A stretch of DNA of 64,000 bases from Actinernus sp. WN-2022 (GCA_030867875.1 JAOWCC010000019.1:109930047-109994046), one strand, 5' to 3'. Positions 36,401 through 48,850 are shown, counted from the stretch's first letter. Notes: a model not told the origin generated them from the sequence alone. Made by a program: numbers and translations.

Positions 36401-39400
36401 ACTTACAAATGTAGAATAATTTCCGCGCACTGGGACGAGAATAAAACGTGACGTCATCAACACAACTCGTCTCTTCGCGGGTATAAAGCGTTGGCTTATT
36501 TGCAAAATAATTGAATAGATAACCGAGAAATATGATAATATCGCGCTAAACGTTTCGGAGAGCTTTATTCGGCAAGCCTTTAATGCAATGGCGCATCGAG
36601 CGTGTTCTGTTGATGACGTCAAAACTTGACCCAGTGCCAATTTTGTAAAGCACTCTCCTGCGCTTGATTTTGGTCCACAGGCAACCCAAGACACGTTTTT
36701 GGGGGCAACCAAACAAATCAATCAAATCAACTTTTTATTCCGGAATCCTTTGGCTATGGACTCTAGTCTCTTCGTAAGAAATATAATTAGCCAGGGCTTA
36801 TATGCACTTTAACTCATGGCTGAACGAAGAACTGTTTGACTAAAAGGCAGTTCGTTATCGCTGGAGATTTACACAGAGTCGCGTCTTCAGGTGAAGCAAA
36901 CTGTTAATATTCTGGAGCTAAGAAGGCCATTTCGGTAAGTTTCATGGTCTGAGCTTTCCAAAAATATGCGTGTCGGGTCTTGTTTGTGCTTCCTTCTAGA
37001 TAATTTTGCTGTGTACCCACAATTCTTTTCGGCCCGTGTCGAGTCCGAAGGGAATTTCGGAAAGGTCATATTTTCAAAACGCAAAGCGTCTGAAACTCGG
37101 TCGGCCGTGCAAGAACTCCACTTTGCAATCAAATAAGTGAAAGTGTTAAAACCTAAATACTTAAACGTTTCTTTGTCACTGGAGCACTATAACGTGAAGC
37201 GAGTTTTTGATGAGTGAATATATGGCTACACACCGCGGCAAAACGTTACGCGCATGCGTATTTGCTATTTCTTGTCGGCGTGCGGCCGACCCCAGTTTCC
37301 CGCGAAAACCGAAATGAAACAACAGGCACATACCCGTGATTTTAAAATTTCTGCTTAAAAGTATCCATTTGTGAACTGTTTTCTCAAAAAATAAGAAAAC
37401 TACTTAAAAGCTAAGCCTAAGACTTTAACAGGTTGAAAAAAGTTTTCTTAATTTGTAATTCACTGTGAGTTTACTAAGTTATAAAATTATTCACTCGAGT
37501 ATTGAAGGTTTCAAATTTTGCAATAAGTACAATTATCTTGTTAAACTCGCTAGGAAAAAATATTACCATGACAAACTCTCATCGGCCCATTCCTCCTTAA
37601 GACTTACATGGTCAACAATTAAATCAGTTATCTCTAAAAAGCAAACCAGGTAAAAACCTACTTCTATGATTGACTCTGATAGTACTATCACTGACCCGCT
37701 ACTAATTGCTAACAAATTTAATGACTTCTTTACAAATATAGGGCCGGCACTTGCAAAAAAAAATCCAACCTCCGACATTAATCATAGATCATATCTAAAG
37801 GGTTTGTACCAGGACAGCATGTTCTTTTTTCCTACCTCCCCATCTGAAGTTATGTCATGTCTCTAAAAAACAGTAATAGCGAAGGATTTGATGGCTTTAA
37901 CATTCTACCAATCAAAGCTACCATTGACTTACTCGCATCACCACTTTCTAATATATGGAATCAGTCTTTGTCATGTGGTATTGTACCCGACAAACTAAAA
38001 GTAGGTAAAGTCATACCAGTTTATAAGAACAAACTATAGACCCATTTCCATTTTACCTTTTTTTTCAAAAATACTAGAAAAAATAGTATATCATAGAGTT
38101 TTCAATTACTTTATCAAACTCAACATTCTAAATAATCATCAAATAAATATGGATTTAGAAATAAACATTCTACCTACATGGCTATCTTAGAACTCACCGA
38201 CAAGATCTATCAGTCTTTTGAAAAAAATGAATATACTGTGGGAATCTTTATAGACTTAAAGAAAGCATTTGACACCGTCAATCATGCCATACTACTCGAC
38301 AAACTTGAATTTTATGGTATAAGAGGAATTTCATTAAATTGGATGAAAAGCTACCTCGATCAAAGATCGCAATATGTCCAAATAGGTGATGTCAAATCTT
38401 CACTTAAACCAATAAATTGTGGTGTACCACATGCTCAATACTCGGGCCTCTTCTCTTTCTTATTTATATTAATGATATTTTTAATTGCTCTGATTACCTT
38501 TCATTTGTCTTATTTGCTGATGACACCAACATATTCTTCAGTCATAAAAACATTGTTCAACTCGTTAACATTATAAATAACGAACTATCCTCAGTTTCAT
38601 CCTGGCTGACCGCCAACAAATTAACTCTCCACCCCGATAAAACTAAATTCATTTTTTTTCATCCTACCAAGAAAAAGGTTAATTTTAATGACATTAGCAT
38701 ATCAATCAATCATAATATGATTGAAAGAACTGAACAAACCAAATTCCTGGGGATTATTATACACAAACATCTCTCCTGGAAACCACATATAAATGCCATC
38801 AGGTCCAAAATTTCTAAATCAATTGGTATCATCATTAAAGCTCGTCAATTCCTTTGTAGTAAAACTCTTCTTATCCTCTACAATTCTTTAGTATTACCAT
38901 ATCTTCAGTACTGTACTATACTATGGGGTTCAACCTATCCTTCTTATCTACATCCACTTCATTTACTCCAAAAGAAGGCCTTGCGTATAATCACACATTC
39001 TCCCATTTGTGCTCATACTTACCCCTTATTCAAACAACTAAAAACTCTCAATATATTCAACATATTCAAATATCAAGTCTCTTCTTTCATTTTCCTTCAC
39101 ATCAATAAATGCCTTCCTATCCCTGTAACTACTTTGTTCAAATTTTATTTTGAATACCATAAGTACTGTCTACCAGACACAAATCTGATTTACATATCCA
39201 CTATCATAAATATACTTACTCCCTTCGTTACCAAGGCCCCCAAATATGGAACTCTATACCTGTATCGTTACGTGAGTCTTTGAAACTATTTAACCATAAG
39301 CATAAGTTAAAAGAACATTTTCTTACCCTTTAACCCTTTCTATACATGTATGAATTGTATTAATCAGTGCTCTTATTTCCCCAAGACTTCATGTATATAA

Positions 39401-42400
39401 TGTATATGTATATACAGTCAATGCCAAAAAGGTTGTCCAGCAGAACATAATATAATTGACTGTATATATATATATACAGTCAATGCCAAAAAGGTTGTCC
39501 AGCAGAACATAATATAATACTTTAATATCCATTGTTTTGGCCTATTGTCTTGGTCTAGACAATAGCCCAAAACAATGGATATTATAGTATTATATTATGT
39601 TCTGCTGGACAACCTTTTTGGCATTGACTGTATATATATATATATACAGCAATTTTCATAAATTCTGACCCCCTTACAATATATAAATATATATCAAACA
39701 TATATCTAACATTATGGGATGTCATTGCTGATATTTTTTTCAAATTGCCAATCATCAAGGGCTTCAGAAAAATATATAGGAAGAGGTATCCCATAATGTT
39801 TGGTACATTTTTTATATATATTTATATATGGTGAGGGGGGTCAGAATTTATGAAAATTGCTGTATATATATATATATAGGTTGTCAACCTCAAGCTGGAC
39901 AACCTTTTTGGCATTGACTGTATATATATATACAGTCAATGCCAAAAAGGTTGTCCAGCAGAACATAATATAATACTATAATATCCATTGTTTTGGGCTA
40001 TTGTCTAGACCAAGACAATAGGCCAAAACAATGGATATTAAAGTATTATATTATGTTCTGCTGGACAACTTTTTTGGCATTGACTGTATATATAGTGATA
40101 TTATGTATAGCTAATTTTATATGTTTCGTCTGTATTCTTTTATTTTTCGATTCTTTTGCCGTCCTTCTTGTAACTATATCATAATATTTTTGTTCACCTT
40201 ATCCTTACCACATAAGCCTCTGGCTTCGGTTTGTCATGATTGTGACAATAATTCAATATGAATCGAAATAAATTGTAAATAAAAAAAATTGTAAATACTA
40301 AAAAAGTTGAAACCCTCGGTAATTTGTATTTGATAGCAGAGCCTTCGTTCTTTTGGCCAGCGGAGCATATCGTTTTGCCGCGGTGTGGAATGGCTAATGC
40401 TTTCAAATTTCGAAAATCAATACCACAATGCAAGGCAAAATAAACAAGCAAAATTAATGAAAGACTTGAAAGAAAAAAGAAGCCAAAACAGAATTAAGTA
40501 AACTGAAACCAAAAGAACTGTTTGGCATGTACTGAAACGGGGTATTGTGTGTAAATTTCACGATTCTCGCGAAAGAAAAAAAAATTGGGCAAACATACTA
40601 CCCCGGCGTCAGAACCATGGTTTGTCCATGGTCCACCATGTTTATAACATGGTCAACCATGGTTCTTGACCATGGTTGACCATGGTTTGTCCATGATATG
40701 ACCATGGTTTGACCATGGTAAACCATGAACGTTAAATTGCCCAAATGTTGACCATGGTCAACCATGGTCACAATGTCAAATTTCACACTTCTGTGAACAT
40801 GGTCAACCATGGTCAGACCATGTCCTTAAATCATGTTTAGACATGGTAATCCATGGTCAAATAATGTGTGCTGCAGTTGATAAATACAGGTGTTGACCAT
40901 GGAGAAACATGGTCTTCCATGTCTCAAACATGGAATAACATGGTCAACCATGTTTACAGGTTGGGGGTTCAACATGGTATAACATGGTCAACCATGGTCC
41001 AACAGTGAAAGATTGAACATGGAGAAACATGGTCAACCATGTCCCAAACTTCAGATCAGTCAACCATAGAATACCATGGTCAACCATGTGCCATACTTTA
41101 GATCAGCCAACCATGGAATACCATGGTCAACCATGTGCCATACTTCAGATCAGTCAACCATAGAATACAATGATCAACCATGTCCCATACTTCAGATCAG
41201 TCAATTATGGAATACCATAGTCAGCTGTGTTTCACCAATATTACTGCTCCCTGTACATATAAAAGTGATCATGTGTAATTAAGTTACAGCTTCCCATTCA
41301 ATTATCCCAAAGAAAAAGGTAATGTCCATTGATAGTTAGAAAATTAGAGAGATTATCTGAGAATATAAATTAACCCTTTCACTACATGTAGATGTAAATT
41401 GACCACATTTATGAAACTACTATAGTCACTCACAACAACAAATTTATTAATGATTGCAAACAGAACAGTGCCTACATGTACATGTAAAATACAGTGCCGG
41501 ATAATTTTATAAGTCTCATTAGAAAAACTGCACTTATATATTAGGGAGTGAAATATACATGTATTGTGTATTAGACTTAGCACTAAAAACTGTGGCCAAA
41601 AAAGCCTTTCCTATTACACAGAGCAGCTCAGCTGTGTAAACAGCCCAGTTCCTGTAGTCATGCACACCACATCTTTACAGGGTATTGTTTTGAAATTTCC
41701 TGTTTCTACATAAGTTCTACAGGTAGCTTAGTAAACTCCCTTACAAAGTCAGCTAAAGCCAGATGAAAAGGTGAGACAAAAATACAACAAGCCAAAGTTA
41801 TTGGAGTGCTGCTCGCTAGTCTAGTTTAAAAAAAAACAGTTTTACATAAGTGTTTACTTTTTCGATAATTATAATAATATGGGGTTATTATTTAAACTAA
41901 AAGTTAATACCATTTTATGTTCTGACTATATGTAACAATTAAGTCCACCATTATTTTGAGAACAGACACCTTTTCCCTTGAAGTACTGAGGTCCTCCAGG
42001 GATTCATGCACTTGTTCTCTTGTTCAGTACTTAAGCGTTGTTTACTGCCTAGAAAAAGAAACACATGTGGTTAGTTGTCTTGAGCTTGTCTAGAATTGTT
42101 TATATACTTAAATTATAGGGACAAAAATAATGGTCACTTTATATAGTCTAACTGACTTGCATGTGTAATAGACTATTTGAAGGTTGCCATTAACACTACG
42201 ATATCTACTCCAATTAGCGATAGCACCGGTACCACTACAAAGAGCACCTCAAAATTACTAAGTCAAAATCCCAAATTTGATAGTTATATCCCACAAAGTA
42301 AGACAATTTTACAGACATTTGTATGCGGGGGTGCAAATTGTTGCACACCCTCATACAAATGTTTGTAAAAATAGCACACTTTACTTGACTGTATCTTGGC

Positions 42401-45400
42401 TTCTAGATGAGGTAAACTCTCAAATTTGGGATTTTGACTCATTTCCAGGAGCTCTTTTCAGTAGCACCAGTGCTATCGCTAATTGAAGTAGATATTGTAG
42501 TGGTAATGACAACCTTGAAATGGTCTATGGGTTACTAGTTCCTGTAAAAACTAGTGTTGATGTGCATCAACAGGGAAGATAAACATTTGGGGTATGATCA
42601 ACTAAAAGTAGATTAAGGTATGCTAGTTGCTGGGGAGCAAGACAGGCCCAAGCATAAAACCAAAGTTGCTTATGACTAGAGCATTGATAGTGTAAATCGT
42701 AAACCAAGGAAATCATGAAAATAAAGTATATTTAATTACACTGTATAATATAGTCTTGTGTAGTGAGTTAGACTTCCTTAGAAATAGCTCCACTGTGATG
42801 CTCAACACAAATTATGACAAAAAATAATCAACAACACTGTTGACTCAGTCCCGGCCTATAAGAAATTTAGACTTTATTTCCAAGATTTTCTTGGTTTATG
42901 ATTTACACTGTAAACATACATCAGTACATGTGCACAAATATCGAGCTTGTGCTCCCTGTGATAGAGTAGAGCTCTTTATACATAATTATAAAGGAAGTGT
43001 TTTATCACCTGAGCTGCATGAATTTAATGCCTGAAATAGTAAATATTTGAAGGGGGAAACATTAAGTTACTGATCGAGTCATTTCATTTTAGTGTGTCTA
43101 TTTAGTAGTAGTGTATTTATCCATGTTTCACAGAGTATGCTTCATATTTCAAAACGTTTCAGAGAACACTATACAGTACTCTGCTAAAGTTTATGGCGGG
43201 CAGAACACAATGTATAAAGCAGTCAGGCAATGCAACGTATGGATTAGAACGTACTGTGACTGAGACGGTGATCTTCGGTAATTAACGCACTAGCTGATAC
43301 AGATAAATGAACATTGTTAGATTAGCTTGTTAAATTAGCTGTAACGTATAGGAATGAGTTACTGTACTTGCCTGATTCAGTAATACTAAGTTGAACTTGA
43401 ACTTGTACTTGTAGTTGTAGTTGTAACGATGTTTTCCGTTGACCACTAAAAAGGCACTATTGATCCAGTTTTGCAATCACAATAACTTTACACTGTTCAA
43501 TTAAGTAATCACCATAACCAGTGCGAGTTTCCTTGTCTTAATACCCGTTATTTAGAACAATTTCCTTTGAATAAACCTCCAAACTCCCTTCACCAGTTCA
43601 CTTTACAGTAACAGTAGAAAATGTCCGCCAAAAACCGTTGAAAATTGAGCCCACAGGCATTGTGACCCGCTGATCCACTAAGAGAAGGCCAGGTGCCACA
43701 GCAATAAAGATGGCGGCGGCAAACTAAGTCACGGCTATTAAGAGTGGGTTATTCTTTGGGAATTGCAACGCAAAGATAAGTTGAAACTTTCTGCATTATT
43801 TACACTAATAGTGACTATTGTTTAAGTAAGCTTTTTGTTAGGACAAGAGTTAAATATATGTATCAATTAACCAAGTATATCAATTTTTATAATGCCTTTT
43901 TTAATGCCAAATTTATAATCAATAATGGCATGGTTTCCATGGTCATATCTGAATATCAACAACTGTTCCTGTTGGTTGAATTTCACCTTGAGTGCTTACT
44001 TAATTATGATTTATGTATAATTCTTAAATAAAAATGACACTCTGAGTCTGAGCTCACGACTAAATGCTTAATTTAAGTTAACCAGAGAGACCATGGTCAA
44101 ACATGGTATTCTATGGTGTCCAGAAAACATTTCCAGAAGTTCAAAATTCAGTAACAAATTACAAAATACACATTTATTAGACCTGGAACTGCCATTAAAT
44201 ATGTACATGTGTAACATATATCTTTAACATTGCCCAAATGATCTCATCTTTAACACTTTGTTTCGTGACCATGGTTGACTATAGTATTCCATGGTCAATA
44301 GCCTGAATATCAACAACTTTCATGTCGGTTGAATTTCACTGTTAGCACGAATAATTGTATGATATTAGTTATGATTTCTATGTAATTCTTAAATAAAACT
44401 GTTTTGAATAAAAATGGCACAATCTGAGCTCACAACTGAATGCTTAATTGGTTATTTAGAGAGACCATGGTCAAACATGGTATTCTATGGTGTCCAGCAA
44501 ACATTTCCAGAAGTACAAAATTCAGTAAAAAATCACAAAATAAAGATTTATTAGACCTGGAAATGGCATCACATGTGTAATATATAACTTAACATTGCTC
44601 AAATTATCTCATATTTAACACTTTGTTTCGTGACCATGGTTGACCATATAATTCCATGGTCAATAGTCTGAATACCAACAACTATTCATGTTGGTTGAAT
44701 TTTGTTTTTATCACTAATAATGTTATGGTATTAGTTATGATTTCCATGTAATTCTTAAATAAAACTGTTTTGAATAAAAATGGCACAATCTGAGCTCAAA
44801 GCTAAATGCTTAATTGGTTATTTAGAGAGACCATGGTCAAACATGGTATACTATGGTGTCCAGCAAATATTTCCAGGAGTTCAAAATTGAGTAATAAATT
44901 GCAAAGAAAACATTTATTATGCCTAGAACTGTCATTAAACATGCAATGTAACTTGAACATTGCTCAAATTATGTCATCTTGAACATTTCGTTTTGTGACC
45001 ATGGTTGACTGTGTACCATGTTCTAGACCCAGTGAGAGACCATGGTCAGACACCATGGTCATATCACTGTCAACCATGGTCAACCATGGTTGACAATGAA
45101 AAACCGTGTTACCATGGTCAGCCTGACGCCGGGGTACTTAGGTCGTTTATCCACCAAAGTCTTCAATTGTATATTATGCATGATCTGTACACAGTTGGAT
45201 GGCTAACTAACATCACTTTACCTGTAAACAGATGAGGGTATTGTAGAGGCATAATGATTGCTTCTCGTAATGTCTCTTTAGCTGCACCAAGACCTGCTAC
45301 CTCAGTAAAAGTAATACTTCCTCTTTCCATGATAGTGTCCTCTATGGCTATCCTACGACTGAGGATAAAAACAGGCTTGTCATGAGGACATGTTCACAGT

Positions 45401-45882
45401 ATCAGAGTGTCTGTTACCATTGATGGCTACACCTGACCCTTTTGTCCCTCATCCAATGCAGTTGACCACCATAGCTTACAAGTTACCAAGGGAACCAGAA
45501 ATACTCCTCAGGCTATTCTAAGGGCACTTTCCATTTACATGAACTGAATGATCTGATTGGCCAGTTCTCATGATCAAATGGAACACATAACTTTTGAGAA
45601 CTGGTTCGGGTCAGACTAGTCCTTTAATTTTAAGCCAGTTCTGCCTGTCACCTTTACCAACCAGAAGCATTCTGCCCAGTCCAAACCTGCCAGATAAATG
45701 GAAAGCAGCCTAATAAATACCTCTTTACATCATATTGAGGTAATCAACAACATCTGTAGAGGGATTAAATCTTCACACACAAAAAACTGCAATGAATACT
45801 TTTTCATTGCTGATCATCATTCTATCAATATCTGACCTTTTCACTTGATTATCTTGTTTCTCTTCAGCATTTTGTTCTGTAC
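30494..45882 (-). CDS. VPS4-like AAA ATPase, minus strand, 5' exons not found
   Basis: Exons 5'-3': 45,837-45,882; 45,222-45,358; 34,407-34,457; 33,848-33,868; 33,662-33,743; 33,495-33,543; 32,757-32,852; 32,064-32,194; 31,243-31,433; 30,936-31,012; 30,494-30,619. Phases agree throughout. Motifs: [14 protein letters not shown], Walker A GPPGTGKT split over two exons, GESEKLIKELF, Walker [31 protein letters not shown] with paired arginines, and the Vps4-type C-terminal helix ending [12 protein letters not shown]4 disassembles ESCRT-III filaments in the cytosol. It is more divergent than canonical metazoan VPS4, so probably a paralogue. The N-terminal MIT domain was not located; a 13-nt exon at ~50,681-50,693 would fit in phase. 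One intron uses a GC donor (after 31,243) and one exon is only 21 nt. Confidence 0.9.
31567..31838. repeat. 22-bp tandem repeat in a VPS4-like intron
   Basis: About 12 near-identical units of GCACGTTTCTAGGTAATGCAAC in direct tandem. There are no spacers, so it is not a CRISPR array. Confidence 0.95.
34443..34640. repeat. Duplicated splice-acceptor segment
   Basis: Three related copies begin near 34,445, 34,517 and 34,591. Each carries, on the minus strand, the TTATTCTCAGGAGG-type acceptor and the first bases of the Walker A exon. Only the copy at 34,457 leads into the full exon. Confidence 0.75.
34700..36298. other. Intron of the VPS4-like gene, no gene seen
   Basis: Part of the ~10.8-kb intron. 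It includes a G-run at 35,096-35,110. No coherent coding sequence found. Confidence 0.6.
36299..36812. mobile_element. TTAA-flanked MITE, copy 2, inverted relative to copy 1
   Basis: Same termini as 25,369-25,930 (AGTGCATATAAGCCC), again flanked by TTAA at 36,299-36,302 and 36,809-36,812. Confidence 0.8.
37440..39340 (+). mobile_element. 5'-truncated, frameshifted LINE (reverse transcriptase part)
   Basis: Plus-strand pieces run from a pre-RT region (37,465-37,866) through RT ([32 protein letters not shown] at 38,240-38,300; FADDTN near 38,512-38,530) to the connection region and the end of the frame at 39,283. The RT is broken between its 38,178 and 38,417 frames near the GVP motif. It lies inside the long VPS4-like intron, in the opposite orientation to the gene. 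No endonuclease part, so 5'-truncated. Confidence 0.88.
38178..39283 (+). pseudogene. LINE reverse transcriptase fragment
   Basis: Two overlapping frames together cover the RT palm and thumb. The first (38,178-38,576) carries the first catalytic aspartate in FIDLKKAFD; the second (38,417-39,283) carries FADD and LGI. A frameshift in the short stretch after NCGVP separates them. Not active. Confidence 0.85.
39415..40086. mobile_element. Cluster of TA-flanked palindromic MITEs
   Basis: Two 154-bp near-perfect palindromes (39,477-39,630 and 39,933-40,086) start CAGTCAATGCCAAAAAGG and are flanked by (TA)n. A deleted copy lies at 39,415-39,462 and a half copy near 39,879-39,920. A second family sits between them (see 39,647-39,862). 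CAGT ends and TA flanks are typical of Tc1/mariner-mobilised MITEs. Confidence 0.85.
39647..39862. mobile_element. Second TA-flanked MITE nested in the cluster
   Basis: 216 bp with inverted ends CAGCAATTTTCATAAATTCTGA and its complement, flanked by TA repeats. Confidence 0.8.
40615..41230. repeat. CCATGG/GGTCAACC repeat field, left
   Basis: Dense, irregularly spaced copies of CATGGTCAACCATG, itself nearly palindromic, with a ~58-bp higher-order period toward the right end (near 41,060-41,230). Confidence 0.85.
42169..42527. mobile_element. Foldback element nested in the 4.5-kb element
   Basis: The arms converge on the centre near 42,350. The outer ends are AGACTATTTGAAGGTTGCCA and the complement of ACAACCTTGAAATGGTCT; the inner core is ACATTTGTATG...CATACAAATGT. 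No coding potential. Confidence 0.7.
44088..45120. repeat. ~370-bp tandem repeat with CCATGG words, right
   Basis: GAGACCATGGTCAAACATGG begins at ~44,090, 44,464 and 44,828 (spacings ~374 and ~364). Each unit also holds GTGTCCAGCAAA and TTTATTAGACCTGG blocks. CCATGG words continue to the terminus. Confidence 0.85.
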
Positions 45883-45973
45883 CTGAAATCCAAGTTAAGG
45901 TGATTAATCTATTAAGTTGGAATAGATCACCTAAACCCCTTAAAATACCTACCAGGATCTATTCATACATACC

Positions 45974-46024
<51 letters not shown>
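45974..46024. repeat. TA/CA microsatellite
   Basis: (TA)n then (CA)n then (TA)n. Confidence 0.95.
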
Positions 46025-46025
<1 letters not shown>

Positions 46026-46297
46026 ATCAGAATAAAGGTCACCTTTACTGGGCTAAAATATTATATCATATTGTGAAGATTTTATGTCTGACAATTTTAT
46101 TATTCAATAAAAGCGGCTTTGGGTTTCTGCCCTCAGCCATTTTACTCCAAAGCTCTTGTGTGCATATTCCTTATTTGTTGCCCAGTAAACAAGCTCAGTC
46201 AATGCAGCAGTAAGATTGTGTAATGTATGGTATAACACAAGGGGGAAAACATAAATATATATATATAATCAGAATAAAGGTGAAAGAGAAAATATGT

Positions 46298-46376
46298 GCC
46301 CTGAGTGGGATTTGACCCCACGGCCTCGGCATACTAGTCTGCTGTGTTACCACTACACCATCAGGACTAACCATGC
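46298..46376 (-). ncRNA. tRNA-like sequence, probable SINE head or tRNA pseudogene
   Basis: On the minus strand, an A box TGGTGTAGTGGTAAC and a B box GGGGTCAAATCCC lie at tRNA spacing, and the ends can pair partially (TCCTGA with TCAGGG). The stem is imperfect and no clear CCA-ready tRNA is formed. AGAATAAAGG follows next to a TA repeat, so a tRNA-derived SINE is most likely. Confidence 0.55.
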
Positions 46377-46690
46377 TGGCAACGCAGCCAGTTGATGGTG
46401 TCATTGTGGAACGTAACCATGGGTACTCCCGGCATTTTCTCTTTCTGGGTCGAGATGGGAAAGCCTATAACTTTAAACTAGCTTTCAACCTTAGGATCAT
46501 ACTGATTCACAGGCGGACAGACAAAGCTGACCTAGGCCAACTTAGGAATCACTAGGTTTAAAGGATCCCGAAGGATACAGGCTTATTTAATAAACACACA
46601 TAAACAGTATAAAGAAGAAACCCATCTCTATACTGTTTATATGTGTTTATTCAATAAGCCTGAATCATTTGGGATCAATCTAGCAATCTA

Positions 46691-47405
46691 GCTGTGTTAG
46701 TTATGGATATCTAAATATAATGCTGTGTTTGTTATGGATACCTAAATCTAATGATGTGTTTGTTATAGATACCTAAATCTAATGCTGTGTTTGTTATGGA
46801 TACCTAAATCTAATGCTGTGTTTGGTATGGATATCTAAATCTAATGCTGTGTTTGTTATGGATACCTAAATCTAATGCTGTGTTTGTTATGGATACCTAA
46901 ATCTAATGCTGTGTTTGTTATGGATACCTAAATCTAATGCTGTATTTGTTATGGATACCTAAATCTAATGCTGTGTTTGGTATGGATACCTAAATCTAAT
47001 GCTATGTTTGGTATGGATATCTAATGCTGTGTTTGTTATGGATACCTAAATCTAATGCTGTGTTTGTTATGGATATCTAAATCTAATGCTGTGTTTGTTA
47101 TGGATACCTAAATCTAATGCTGTGTTTGGTATGGATACCTAAATCTAATGCTGTGTTTGGAATGGATATCAAATGCTGTGTTTGTTATGGATACCTAAAT
47201 CTAATGCTGTGTTTGTTATAGACTCCTAAATCTAATGCTGTGTTTGGTATGGATACCTAAATCTAATGCTGTGTTTGTTATGGATACCTAAATCTAATGC
47301 TGTGTTTGTTATGGATACCTAAATCTAATGCTGTGTTTGGTATGGATATCTAAATCTAATACTGTGTTTGGTATGGATATCTAAATGTAATGCTGTATTT
47401 GTTAT
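46691..47405. repeat. 31-bp minisatellite, first array
   Basis: About 23 units of a 31-bp repeat containing GGATACCTAAATCTAATGCT and GTGTTTGTTAT. Some units are shortened. It continues at 48,284 after an insertion. Confidence 0.95.
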
Positions 47406-48283
47406 GTACTGTTTAAAACACGAACAGCAGTGTTTTATCCAGTTTTAAAATTCGAGGGCGAAGGCCGGAAATTTTTAGACTTGATAAAACACGTGCTGTG
47501 AGTGTTTTAAACGGCTTCAAAAATGCTTTAAGAATGCAATGAAAGAAAGACGCACATCTATGCAAAATATTTGAGTAATCACTGTCTGCAATTACGAACA
47601 TCTCAAGGAAATGACATGAAGAAATTACCATACTATGTTGTTTGAAGCGGCGTTTTGCAATGCAAGAAGAACCTGCACTTGAAGGATTTGGTGTCGTGGT
47701 TTACCTCGATAAAGTTCAAGACTTGGAAAGCGATGTGACTGACATGACGGCAGACTCTAAATTTTTGACTCCGGCACAAAATATGTAAGTTTAATGCACG
47801 TTTTTATTATTTTACGGCTTTGAGTTTGGTTTAATAATTGGAACTAAACAGTGGCTCGGTAAACAAGTTGGATACCTTCATTTAAAAAATATTATCTGTG
47901 TATCTCGGTAGTCTGCTGATATTAGTAAATCTAGTGCAAAATTTATTATCTAGGTACCTTATGTTCCGTGTACTTTTTGCTATCTTTGGGTCTTTATCAG
48001 TGAATTCTTAATTAGGATGAAACTTTATATAAAATTTCATGTTCATTAGTATTCTTTATATAAAACGTTCATCCTAATTAGCAATTCAATGAGAAAGCTG
48101 AAAAATCAATAGAAATTCCATTGTCTCAATCATTAACCCTGTTTCCCCCTGGGACAGAATTCAAATCCCTCCGCGGGCCTTCTAGAATGATGAGATTTTA
48201 GCAGGTATAAAGGGGCATGCACGTGTCTGATTTGCTTCATCTGATTGGACAAATTGCTCATTAATTATTCATGAGTTTTTGAA
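47406..48283. mobile_element. Insertion interrupting the 31-bp array, with an exon-like frame
   Basis: This ~0.88-kb segment splits the minisatellite. It starts with the opposed words GTTTAAAACAC / GTGTTTTAAAC and includes an inverted pair near 48,010-48,080 (TTAGGATGAA / TTCATCCTAA). An ATG frame at 47,660-47,784 encodes about 41 residues (including FGVVVYLDKVQDLE) and stops exactly at a consensus donor GTAAGT. It looks like a captured or element-owned first exon. The family is unknown. Confidence 0.4.
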
Positions 48284-48541
48284 GGATACCTAAATCTATT
48301 GCTGTGTTTGTTATGGATACCTAAATCTAATGCTGTGTTTGTTATGGATACCTAAATCTAATGCTGTGTTTGTTATGGATACCTAAATATAATGCTGTGT
48401 TTGTTATGGATACCTAAATCTAATGCTGTGTTTGTTATGGATACCTAAATCTAATGCTGCGTTTGTTATGGATATCTAAATCTAATGCTGTGTTTGTTAT
48501 GGATACCTAAATCTAATGCTGTGTTTGTTATGGATATCTAA
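48284..48541. repeat. 31-bp minisatellite, second array
   Basis: About eight further units, same phase and sequence as 46,691-47,405. Confidence 0.95.
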
Positions 48542-48850
48542 ATCTAATGCTGTGTTTGTTTCCTGTAAATTGTACACTAGGTATGATGTCAGTTATGGAC
48601 TGATTTTCCTGTCCATAAAACTCATTTGAATTTCCTGGGCATTGCCATCTTGGATCTTATCATGCCACACAGTTGCTCCTATCATCAGAAAACAACAGCT
48701 CTCTTGTTGTGTAATAATAGGGACAACCATGTGACATTATAAGATCCAAGATGGCAGTGCGCGGGAAATTCAGATGAGTTTTATGGACAGCAAAATTGAT
48801 CCATAACTGACATCTAGTGTACAATTTATAGGAACAAACAGCATTAGATT
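48542..48850. mobile_element. ~309-bp palindromic MITE whose end contains the 31-bp unit
   Basis: The left arm AATCTAATGCTGTGTTTG...TCCTGTAAATTGTACACTAG is matched by the complement ending CAAACAGCATTAGATT. The 31-bp minisatellite word lies inside the terminal inverted repeat, on both sides. Confidence 0.75.

Larger units (their letters stand above)
40599..45136. mobile_element. 4.5-kb non-coding element with CCATGG subterminal repeats
   Basis: The ends TACCCCGGCGTCAG (40,599-40,612) and CTGACGCCGGGGTA (45,123-45,136) are exact inverted repeats. Both subterminal zones (40,615-41,230 and 44,088-45,120) are full of ACCATGGTCAACCATGG-type words. The interior is AT-rich with no transposase frame. 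A foldback element is nested at 42,169-42,527. The symmetric layout suggests a non-autonomous DNA transposon whose transposase binds the CCATGG words. Superfamily not identified. Confidence 0.75.

Noticed and set aside
42177..42368. Short plus-strand frame inside the 4.5-kb element
   Set aside because: It lies across one arm of a foldback repeat and has no protein-like conservation signal.
46298..46376. Functional tRNA gene
   Set aside because: The acceptor and other stems do not pair well enough, and it lies in repeat context. Kept only as a tRNA-like SINE head.
46373..46555. 60-codon frame with FLFLGRDGKAY, faintly like a PI3K-related kinase segment
   Set aside because: Too short, no continuation on either side, and it overlaps a tRNA-like SINE. 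I could not support a real exon.
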